Under the pieces are notes generated by a model. That model searched no databases. It was not told the DNA's origin and saw only the letters and a program-made list of their open reading frames with translations. A stretch of DNA of 7,987 nucleotides, taken from assembly GCA_937915735.1 (NCBI GenBank), contig CALGGS010000077.1, positions 1 through 7,987 on the forward strand, in the 5' to 3' direction. The position numbers were made by a program, and so were the translations under genes. This document shows, piece after piece, positions 1 through 5,021 of the stretch. The DNA is from an uncultured Treponema sp. GTDB lineage: Bacteria > Spirochaetota > Spirochaetia > Treponematales > Treponemataceae. Numbering within the stretch: the stretch's first letter is position 1; each line of letters starts with the position of its first letter.

Positions 1-24
1 CTACTGATAAAAAAACTTAAACTG

Positions 25-60
25 AAGGCGCATTTTGATTTTTCAAATGCGCCTTTTTTC
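25..60 (+). terminator. Intrinsic terminator of the gene left of the window
   Basis: An 11-bp stem (25-35 with 45-55, core AAGGCGCATTT) closes a loop of about 9 bases. The A run before it and T-rich tract after it (54-65) give the form of a Rho-independent terminator reading rightward, and it could also work leftward. Several stop codons lie just before it (TGA at 5, TAA at 7 and at 18), so a gene entering from the left probably ends in the first 20 bases. Its product cannot be read. Confidence 0.8.
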
Positions 61-126
61 TTTTAGAAAATTACCTCACTTTGCAAGCTAATATTTTTCC
101 TGATACCTCCCATAGAAATTTTATAT

Positions 127-155
127 TTTTCACGATTTTACGATTTTGATATAAA
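127..155 (+). promoter_or_regulatory. Candidate sigma-70-type promoter for the 190-855 gene
   Basis: TTTTCA (127-132, four of six consensus bases) and TATAAA (150-155, five of six) are 17 bases apart. A start near 162 would leave a leader of about 28 bases ending in the strong GGAGG (179-183) before the ATG at 190. The region is very A+T-rich, so chance matches are possible. Confidence 0.4.
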
Positions 156-189
156 CATAGTATATCAGTAGGTAATACGGAGGTTCAAA

Positions 190-855
190 ATGGTTTACAT
201 GAAATTATACGACATCAACGAATTTCTGGATTCCGAACATAACAAATCAATTTCAAAAAACAGAGGAGAAAAAGGACAACCTACTGGATATGAAGCGGCA
301 AAGGGTACCGTAGACGTAACACACATCAGCCGCACATATTTTGACACAGCGGAAAACATGGGACTTGTAAAACTTTTTTACCTCAATGACCTTCAGCCGG
401 ATTATGTTTGCTGCCGCCTGACTGCAAATGGAGAAAAGTTCCGCAGCGACAGGGAATCCTTTGTCAGGTTCCTTAAAGCTGAAATCCTTGCATATAAGAT
501 TTATAAGGAAAATCCTGATGAAGTCATTTCAGCCTTAGGAAAAGAAAAATTTGATGAAGATTTCGTCAGAAAATATGTACTCGATCCAAAAACAAACGGA
601 GGCATTTCTTACAATCCTGACCCGAATTTTAATGGCGTAAGCGATGTTTACGACACAATGAAAAGAATCAAATTTGTAGAAAACGGCCGTGATATTGAAG
701 AATTTTATGATATTTCAGTATATGCGGATGCCTTAAAACAAGTAATCGAAGAAAACAAAGAAGAGAAAATCTACAAGGATATGTGGACTTACTTTGTGGA
801 ACACAACAATCACTATCCAGACTTTGAAAAAAATTACGGAAATTTCATCTTATAA
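190..855 (+). CDS. Hypothetical protein with a winged-helix-like segment
   Basis: A 221-residue soluble protein with no signal peptide or membrane segment. I do not recognise the family. Residues about 33-90 look like a winged helix-turn-helix: a helical stretch (HISRTYFDTAENMGLVK) followed by strand-type residues and the RLTANGEKF motif common in the wing of such domains. The rest is charged and probably alpha-helical (about 90-130 and 155-205), with an odd NGGISYNPDPNFNG loop at 136-149. The start at 190 is supported by GGAGG six bases upstream; Met4 at 199 is the alternative. The gene is monocistronic, with a terminator on each side, so its neighbours say nothing about its role. A DNA-binding role is inference from the wHTH resemblance only. 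Confidence 0.75.
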   Translation: MVYMKLYDINEFLDSEHNKSISKNRGEKGQPTGYEAAKGTVDVTHISRTYFDTAENMGLVKLFYLNDLQPDYVCCRLTANGEKFRSDRESFVRFLKAEILAYKIYKENPDEVISALGKEKFDEDFVRKYVLDPKTNGGISYNPDPNFNGVSDVYDTMKRIKFVENGRDIEEFYDISVYADALKQVIEENKEEKIYKDMWTYFVEHNNHYPDFEKNYGNFIL

Positions 856-896
856 AAAAAAGGACAAAAGCGAATGAAGCTTTTGTCCTTTTTTTT
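854..896. terminator. Bidirectional terminator shared by the 190-855 gene and bioB
   Basis: An 18-bp stem (854-871 with 879-896) closes a 7-base loop. The arms are eight A, then GGACAAAAGC, matched by GCTTTTGTCC then eight T. It gives a U tract on both strands. The stem begins inside the stop codon of the plus-strand gene and ends three bases from the bioB stop codon, so it serves both convergent genes. Confidence 0.9.
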
Positions 897-899
897 CTC

Positions 900-1976
900 C
901 TAAGCACTCTGACAGCTGTCGCAGCAAGTTGAATCACAACAGTCAGTTTCACAACCGCAGTCGAAGTCATTGGAATCGCAGTCGCAGGAGTCGCAGGTGC
1001 TCCCTTTTACGGCTTTGACGCTTCGGCCCATTTCAGAAAGCATTTTTATGTCGCCCTTGATGGTGCTTCCGCTTGTGGTGAGCATGTTGCCTGTGATTGT
1101 CGCGCTGCAGCCTGATTCAAAGGCTTTCTTTCCGTTTTCTGAAAGGAGTTTTCGGCCGGCTGCCAGGCGGATATTTGCCTCGGGATTAATGAAGCGGAAC
1201 ATTGCGATTGTGCGTAAGATTTCTTCTTCGGTGAGAGGCGTGTTTTTTTCAAATGGAGTTCCGGGAATTGCCATGAGGGCGTTGATTGGAATTGAGCGGA
1301 CTTTTAGTTCTGAAAGGGAAAGTGCCATGTCCAGCCTGTCTTCAAAAGTTTCTCCCATGCCGATGATTCCGCCTGAGCAGACACAGAATCCTTCTTCCTG
1401 GGCAATTTTGATAGTCTGGATTTTCATATCGTAAGTGTGGCTCGTACAAATGTTGGGAAAGTTACGGCGCGATGTTTCGATATTGTGATGATAGCTTGTG
1501 ACTCCGGCCTTACGCAGGCGTTTGAACTGCTCGCGGGTTATGAAACCCATTGAAGTACAGAGATTAATAGAAAGCTCTTTGTTCATCCTCTCGAATGCGT
1601 GGATTGCCTTGTCAAAATCTTCGCCTGAAAGTGCCTTTCCTGCTGTGACTATTGCAAAACGGTTAACGCCTTCATCCTGATTGGCCTTTGCGGCCTGAAA
1701 GATTTTCTCCTCGTCCAAAAAGCTGTACTCTTCGCAGCCTGTGTGATTGTGGGCACTCTGGGCACAGAATTTGCAGTTTTCACCGCATCGGCCGCTTCTG
1801 GCATTAATAATGGTGCAAAGGTCAACGTTTTTACCTCTAAAATGCTCGCGGATTTTGTCTGCACAAGCCGTCAGTTCACTAAGATTGCAGTCCTTGAAAA
1901 AGGAAAGGTCGTCATTCCGTGAAAGACGGTAGCCTGATATGATTTTTGAAGAAAGTTCGCATAAATTCATTGTCAT
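900..1976 (-). CDS. bioB: Biotin synthase, anaerobe-type, with cysteine-rich C-terminal tail
   Basis: BioB is a cytoplasmic radical-SAM enzyme that inserts sulfur into dethiobiotin, the last step of biotin synthesis. The radical-SAM cluster motif is CGENCKFC (Cys64, Cys68, Cys71), followed by YHHNIETS (162-169), CSGGIIGMGET (200-210), the permissive PINALMAIPGTP strand and RLAAGR (270-275). Aligned by spacing to E. coli BioB, Cys128, Cys188 and Arg260 correspond to Cys140, Cys200 and Arg270, but Cys97 is replaced by Ala108, and an extra cysteine (Cys198) makes a CVC pair. After the normal end near residue 325 comes a tail with ten cysteines between 328 and 355. The protein has 358 residues from this start. 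GAGG lies only three bases before this ATG but nine before the next one (1970), so Met3 is the more likely start. Transcription is probably under BirA-type control. Confidence 0.95.
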   Translation of the reverse strand: MTMNLCELSSKIISGYRLSRNDDLSFFKDCNLSELTACADKIREHFRGKNVDLCTIINARSGRCGENCKFCAQSAHNHTGCEEYSFLDEEKIFQAAKANQDEGVNRFAIVTAGKALSGEDFDKAIHAFERMNKELSINLCTSMGFITREQFKRLRKAGVTSYHHNIETSRRNFPNICTSHTYDMKIQTIKIAQEEGFCVCSGGIIGMGETFEDRLDMALSLSELKVRSIPINALMAIPGTPFEKNTPLTEEEILRTIAMFRFINPEANIRLAAGRKLLSENGKKAFESGCSATITGNMLTTSGSTIKGDIKMLSEMGRSVKAVKGSTCDSCDCDSNDFDCGCETDCCDSTCCDSCQSA

Positions 1977-2015
1977 GTACCTCTAAAACACAGACAGTTT
2001 AGCGAAAAATTTTTT

Positions 2016-2053
2016 AATTGTAAACTATATTTAAAACTTTAAAGTTGACAATT
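2016..2053. promoter_or_regulatory. BirA-type biotin operator between bioB and the transporter gene
   Basis: The left half-site AATTGTAAACT (2016-2026) and right half-site AGTTGACAATT (2043-2053) are inverted copies differing at one of 11 positions, separated by 16 bases. The known BirA operator is TTGTAAACC and GGTTTACAA half-sites with a spacer of about that length. BirA (biotin protein ligase with an HTH domain) binds such sites with biotinyl-AMP and represses biotin genes. Position directly upstream of bioB supports the call. No birA gene lies in the window. Confidence 0.8.
2024..2051 (-). promoter_or_regulatory. bioB promoter, embedded in the biotin operator
   Basis: Reading leftward, TTGTCA (2051-2046) is a five-of-six -35 box, followed after 16 bases by TATAGT (2029-2024), a five-of-six -10 box. 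The start would fall near 2017, leaving a leader of about 40 bases to bioB. Both boxes overlap the half-sites of the inverted repeat at 2016-2053, as expected for a repressor that blocks RNA polymerase. Confidence 0.7.
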
Positions 2054-2073
2054 ATTTTTCATCTTCCAATAAT
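2045..2073 (+). promoter_or_regulatory. Candidate divergent promoter for the ECF S-component-like gene
   Basis: TTGACA (2045-2050, perfect) and AATAAT (2068-2073, five of six) are 17 bases apart. The -35 box lies inside the right half of the biotin operator, so BirA would cover both divergent promoters. The leader would be about 150 bases. A competing extended -10 (TG at 2184-2185, TATACT at 2187-2192) is nearer the gene and has no operator; it lacks a clear -35 box. Confidence 0.5.
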
Positions 2074-2198
2074 CTCTCAAAAAAGACGCTGACATCCGCT
2101 TCAATGTCATAGCTGGTGGAAGCCACATGTACACATGGAGTCTGGCTTTTCAGCCAATCAAAATAGAAATACTTTGGACTTTGTGATATACTTTTCAT
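2052..2198 (-). pseudogene. Possible gene remnant, C-terminal fragment of unknown protein
   Basis: An open frame on the minus strand ends at 2052 and reads 48 residues from a Met at 2198, or up to 91 residues from 2327 if it is allowed to overlap the transporter gene. The last 45 residues have protein-like composition (KYFYFDWLKS, then VHVASTSYDIEADVSVFFERLL and a charged end). That layout loosely resembles the C-terminal end of fold-type I PLP aminotransferases, where a small-domain strand is followed by YNTEEDID and a final helix. There is no Shine-Dalgarno sequence before either Met, and the stop codon sits within the biotin operator. A decayed fragment or a chance frame are both possible, and I make no functional claim. 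Confidence 0.25.
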
Positions 2199-2228
2199 AC
2201 ATTTTAATTCATCACGAGTAGCAAAACT

Positions 2229-2843
2229 ATGAACAAGACAAGGCCCCTTTCCCGCATCATTTTTTTCTCTGTTATCGCTCAAATCATCAATCTGCTTGGG
2301 ATTTTTCTCATAAGCGATACACTTCATATTCCTCTTTTTATGGATACAATCGGCACGGTATTCATCGTATTTTATGCAGGCTTAATCCCCGGACTTATTG
2401 TCGGACTCAGCTACAATATGTTCCGGGTTTTCTTTATCATGCTTTTTTACGGGAATTCTTTTTATCCCTGGGAGAGTCTGTACTCCTTGTGCGGAGCAGC
2501 TATAGTTTTTTTTACATGGTTTTTTTTCTGGAAAATCAGGAGTTTTTATCTTTCAAAGACAATTACCATCCTTTATCTTATTTTGATTTCACTTGTAACA
2601 GCCTTTGCCTCAAGCGTTATCGGAGGTTCAATCGAAGTTCTTCGAAGGTTTTTCTTTGATGACCAGGCCTATCTTAATCCTGTCAATAATTTTGTAGTGT
2701 CCTTTCTTGGGCAGCATTTCGGACTCTGGATTTCCTGTATTTTTTCCCGAATTCCCATTAGCCTTCTTGACCGCCTTATCTCTACTTTTTTAGGTGCCGC
2801 AATTTACCAGCTTGTACGACTTCGAGAAAAAGCTGAGTACTGA
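2229..2843 (+). CDS. ECF transporter S-component-like membrane protein
   Basis: A 204-residue, very hydrophobic integral membrane protein with about six membrane segments: near 9-29, 39-62, 64-75, 86-102, 111-132 and 155-195. The motif MDTIGTVFIVFYAGLIPGLIVGLSYN (38-63) is the signature of a group of energy-coupling-factor substrate-binding (S) subunits, and its size fits a whole S component. S components bind a vitamin or other small nutrient and work with a shared EcfA/EcfT energising module, none of which is encoded here. It is not BioY by sequence. The ATG at 2229 is the only start after the in-frame TAA at 2205, but it has just a weak GAG upstream. The biotin operator at 2016-2053 makes biotin or a biotin precursor a candidate substrate (inference). 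Confidence 0.7.
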   Translation: MNKTRPLSRIIFFSVIAQIINLLGIFLISDTLHIPLFMDTIGTVFIVFYAGLIPGLIVGLSYNMFRVFFIMLFYGNSFYPWESLYSLCGAAIVFFTWFFFWKIRSFYLSKTITILYLILISLVTAFASSVIGGSIEVLRRFFFDDQAYLNPVNNFVVSFLGQHFGLWISCIFSRIPISLLDRLISTFLGAAIYQLVRLREKAEY

Positions 2844-2870
2844 AATCTCTTGTAAATAATTTGTTTTGAA

Positions 2871-2971
2871 GGGGGGAAGTCTCCCCCTCGGCTACAATGC
2901 TCTGGTTTCGGCTACGCTCAACCGCCGCATTTTCGCCTACCCCCTCTACAGGGGCTGCGCCCCCGTACCCC
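2871..2971 (-). repeat. G/C-rich two-hairpin interspersed repeat, copy 1
   Basis: This fills the gap between the convergent S-component and AraC genes. One end is a hairpin with a GGGGGA stem (2872-2877) pairing TCCCCC (2882-2887) around loop AGTC. The other end is a hairpin GGGGC-TGC-GCCCC (2951-2963), extended by TAC/GTA. Positions 2945-2971, read on the minus strand, match 6154-6180 at 26 of 27 bases. Between the hairpins are two imperfect copies of CGGCTAC...GCTC (2889-2930). The element is far richer in G+C than the genes around it. Neither hairpin is followed by a clean T tract, so it is not a standard terminator. Confidence 0.7.
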
Positions 2972-2991
2972 ACACACATTATCAGATACGA

Positions 2992-3894
2992 CTATTCTGC
3001 CCGGACTTCACCAGGGGTTTTCTGATATTTCTGTTTAAAAAGTCTTTCAAGATGAGTCGAATCAGCGAATCCGGTTTGCTCTGCAATGCGCTCTACTGGA
3101 AGGTCAGTATCTTTGAGAAGGGAACATGCAATGGTCAGTCGAAGATCAATAAGATACTGAATGACTGTCATCCCCGTCTCTTCCTTAAAACGGCGGTTAA
3201 AGTCAGTCCTGTTTGTTCCAAACTGACTGCACAGCGATGAAAGAGTAATTTTTTTATCGTAAGAGCGGGCAAGATAATCGAGAACAGGCTTTAAAAACGA
3301 AGAAACAGCCGTTACATTCACGGCTTTGTTTTCGTCCTGCCTGAGCTCAAACAACTGTGCCAGGAAAAAAAGAATTTCTGTCAGAAAAGAGCGTGTCTTG
3401 CAGGGCCACCACCCAGAATCTTGTTTTTCGAGCTGAAACTGAGCCTTGTCCATCAGTTCAAGGATGTGCTGCCTGTCTTCAGGATTGATAAAACGCACAT
3501 AGTTCAGCGTACTGCTGTTTACAAAGGCCTTCAAAATCATCCTGTTTTCGATGACTTCGCTTTCAGCATCCATCCCACGCTGGCGTATGTTTTCAAAATC
3601 AAGTTTTTTATTTAAAAATCGGGGATTAAAAAGAAAAATCCGGCATTTTATTCCGTCCTGCACTTCCGGCGGAATTTTTATGGAGTCTTTTTCGCTCAAA
3701 CAAAGAACAGATGGCGAGATTATCTGAACAATCCGTTCGTTTATCTCCGAAGAAAAATTCCCTTCCGTAAAAAGAATGATTCTGAACCTGTCGCCAATTT
3801 TTTCTTCAATTTGCGAGCCTGTAAACTCAGCGGTGACATACACCGGCTCAATCCGAAGTTTAGATGAATTGATTGCTGTCGTTGAATACTCCAT
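2992..3894 (-). CDS. AraC-family transcriptional regulator
   Basis: A 300-residue cytoplasmic DNA-binding regulator. Residues about 205-298 form the AraC/XylS double helix-turn-helix: the first HTH is around 217-238 (ITLSSLCSQFGTNRTDFNRRF) and the second around 266-288 (VERIAEQTGFADSTHLERLF), followed by the family's typical QKTPGEVR end. The N-terminal 180 residues are mixed beta and alpha, consistent with a cupin-like ligand-sensing domain (PSVLCLSEKDSIKIPPE, 61-77), but I cannot name the ligand. AGGGA stands about six bases before the ATG. The gene lies downstream of the lipoprotein hydrolase on the same strand, 80 bases away and past a hairpin. Regulation of that hydrolase or of itself is a reasonable guess, not shown. 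Confidence 0.9.
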   Translation of the reverse strand: MEYSTTAINSSKLRIEPVYVTAEFTGSQIEEKIGDRFRIILFTEGNFSSEINERIVQIISPSVLCLSEKDSIKIPPEVQDGIKCRIFLFNPRFLNKKLDFENIRQRGMDAESEVIENRMILKAFVNSSTLNYVRFINPEDRQHILELMDKAQFQLEKQDSGWWPCKTRSFLTEILFFLAQLFELRQDENKAVNVTAVSSFLKPVLDYLARSYDKKITLSSLCSQFGTNRTDFNRRFKEETGMTVIQYLIDLRLTIACSLLKDTDLPVERIAEQTGFADSTHLERLFKQKYQKTPGEVRAE

Positions 3895-3927
3895 CGCCTT
3901 TCCCTATGGTTCAATTAAAACATAAAA

Positions 3928-3962
3928 CCCGCAGTAAGTTAAGGAGGGAACCTAACTGCGGG
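3928..3962 (-). terminator. Hairpin terminator between the hydrolase and AraC genes
   Basis: Eight perfect base pairs (CCCGCAGT 3928-3935 with ACTGCGGG 3955-3962) and a partly paired interior form a hairpin 12 bases after the hydrolase stop. Reading leftward it is followed by TTTTATGTTTT, a usable U tract. Reading rightward it is followed by A/T-rich DNA. It would limit read-through into the AraC gene. Confidence 0.65.
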
Positions 3963-3974
3963 AAAAATTATTTT

Positions 3975-4763
3975 TTATTTTGAGAATCTTGCAAGGAAGG
4001 CCTCAACTGCTTTCCAGCTTGCGGCATTTCCTTCGGTTGCTTCGTAGAGAGCCTGAGAACCGTGCTTGCTGTCTGTTTCAGGCACGAAATAGGTCTTGTC
4101 GCTCTGAGCGATTGCATCAAAAATCGGCTGTGCATCTTTCTTTTCTGACGGACGGGAAGTAACGAATACCGGAACTTTCACATCTTTTGCTTCAGTTGCA
4201 ATCCAGTCAGCAGCTTTTCCAAGGTCTGCAAAATATTCTCCCGGTGAGAATGCAAGATATGCAGCAATTTTATCTGAATTAGACTTTACCAGTGTAAAAC
4301 CGAGGCTTGAAGAATATGATGAGCCCCAAAGAATAATTTTCTTTTCTGAAAGTTTTGAAGCAAAATCAATTGCACTCTGAATATCTTGAACGGCATCAAG
4401 ATAGGTAGTTCCCTTTCCGGCACTTTCGGCAGCAAGTTTTGTCGCATTATCAACATTGTTCTTTGTTTTTCCAGAACGCTGGTCAATTGCGACTGCGTTG
4501 AATCCGAGAAGATTAAGTTTTGGTGCGATTTCAAGATATTCTCCTCGTGACCAGTTGGCCCGATGGCACAAAAGGATTAAAGGCGCATCATTTCCATACG
4601 GCATGTACATATCTGCCGTTACAGGAAGTCCATCCTGTGAAGGAAATGAAACTGTGACCGGCGCATCAACTTTTTTAGGCTCTGCTTTTTCTACGGATGC
4701 ACATGAACTGAATACGCTTCCGATAAGAAAAGATACAGCGATAACATTTAACATTTTTTTCAT
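3975..4763 (-). CDS. Alpha/beta-hydrolase-fold lipoprotein
   Basis: A 262-residue exported lipoprotein. The N-terminus has KK, a hydrophobic core and a lipobox ending at Cys21 (SVFSSC), so it should be lipid-anchored. The alpha/beta-hydrolase features follow in order: an oxyanion-side HRANWSRGEY (67-76), a VAIDQRSGKT strand-turn (91-100), the nucleophile elbow GSSYS around Ser149, a probable acid Asp210 and the catalytic His234 in KHG. The elbow has Ser where the usual GxSxG has its last Gly. The resemblance is to dienelactone-hydrolase or prolyl-oligopeptidase-like esterases; the substrate is unknown. The start at 4763 is chosen because AAGGAG lies at good distance and the signal peptide begins there. 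The open frame extends to 4832, but that is upstream of the likely transcription start. Confidence 0.88.
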   Translation of the reverse strand: MKKMLNVIAVSFLIGSVFSSCASVEKAEPKKVDAPVTVSFPSQDGLPVTADMYMPYGNDAPLILLCHRANWSRGEYLEIAPKLNLLGFNAVAIDQRSGKTKNNVDNATKLAAESAGKGTTYLDAVQDIQSAIDFASKLSEKKIILWGSSYSSSLGFTLVKSNSDKIAAYLAFSPGEYFADLGKAADWIATEAKDVKVPVFVTSRPSEKKDAQPIFDAIAQSDKTYFVPETDSKHGSQALYEATEGNAASWKAVEAFLARFSK

Positions 4764-4804
4764 AAATACTCCTTGCAACCTCGAGGTATTTCCCCGTGTG
4801 CAGG

Positions 4805-4832
4805 AGTATATTCGCATATTTTTAATTCGCAA
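4805..4832 (-). promoter_or_regulatory. Promoter of the lipoprotein hydrolase gene
   Basis: Reading leftward, TTGCGA (4832-4827, four of six) and TATACT (4810-4805, five of six) are 16 bases apart, giving a start near 4798 and a leader of about 35 bases with AAGGAG. Similar words ATTCGCATAT (4810-4819), ATTCGCAAAT (4825-4834) and ATCGGCAAAT (4856-4865) lie on and behind the promoter and may be activator or repressor sites. TGCAG also recurs at 4798, 4838, 4846 and 4867. Confidence 0.5.
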
Positions 4833-4931
4833 ATAATTGCAGAAATGCAGAAGAAATCGGCAAATATGCAGGAAAAATCTTTTTAGCCTTAATTGGCTTG
4901 CCTCTACAATCTTTTGCGAATTTTTCGCCTA

Positions 4932-4960
4932 TTGACTAGATAGGTATTTATCAATAGAAT
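4932..4960 (+). promoter_or_regulatory. metN promoter
   Basis: TTGACT (4932-4937, five of six) and TAGAAT (4955-4960, five of six) are 17 bases apart, giving a start near 4967. That start falls on the first bases of the inverted repeat at 4966-5000. The leader to the ATG at 5022 is about 55 bases. Confidence 0.7.
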
Positions 4961-4965
4961 GTCAC

Positions 4966-5000
4966 TTATTAAAACCTACTAATTTAATAGGTTTTAATAA
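4966..5000 (+). promoter_or_regulatory. Perfect 13-bp inverted repeat at the metN transcription start
   Basis: TTATTAAAACCTA (4966-4978) and its exact reverse complement TAGGTTTTAATAA (4988-5000) flank a 9-base spacer. A related half-site, TAGGTATTTAT, lies at 4941-4951 between the promoter boxes. The place, from about +1 to +34, suits a repressor operator. In RNA it would be a hairpin at the 5' end. It is not followed by a T tract and does not look like an S-box (SAM) riboswitch. Confidence 0.65.
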
Positions 5001-5021
5001 AATGCTCCCAAAGGGGTGACT

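Noticed and set aside
970..1434. 154-residue plus-strand open frame
   Set aside because: Shadow of bioB with Ser/Arg-rich, low-complexity composition and no ribosome-binding site.
2074..2228. Riboswitch in the leader of the S-component gene
   Set aside because: Small stems exist (for example TGGCT-TTTC-AGCCA at 2142-2155), but no thiamine, folate, cobalamin or other known core could be matched.
2229..2843. Calling the membrane protein BioY
   Set aside because: BioY's conserved N-terminal pattern is absent; the DTIGT-type S-component motif is present instead.
2866..3240. 124-residue plus-strand open frame
   Set aside because: Crosses the G/C-rich repeat and then runs antisense to the AraC HTH region; no family features.
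4764..4832. N-terminal extension of the hydrolase to 4832
   Set aside because: The extension has no ribosome-binding site, lies at or before the promoter, and would bury the lipoprotein signal peptide.
4833..5021. SAM-I (S-box) or other methionine riboswitch before metN
   Set aside because: The leader from the predicted start is only about 55 bases with one simple hairpin, too short and lacking the conserved S-box core.
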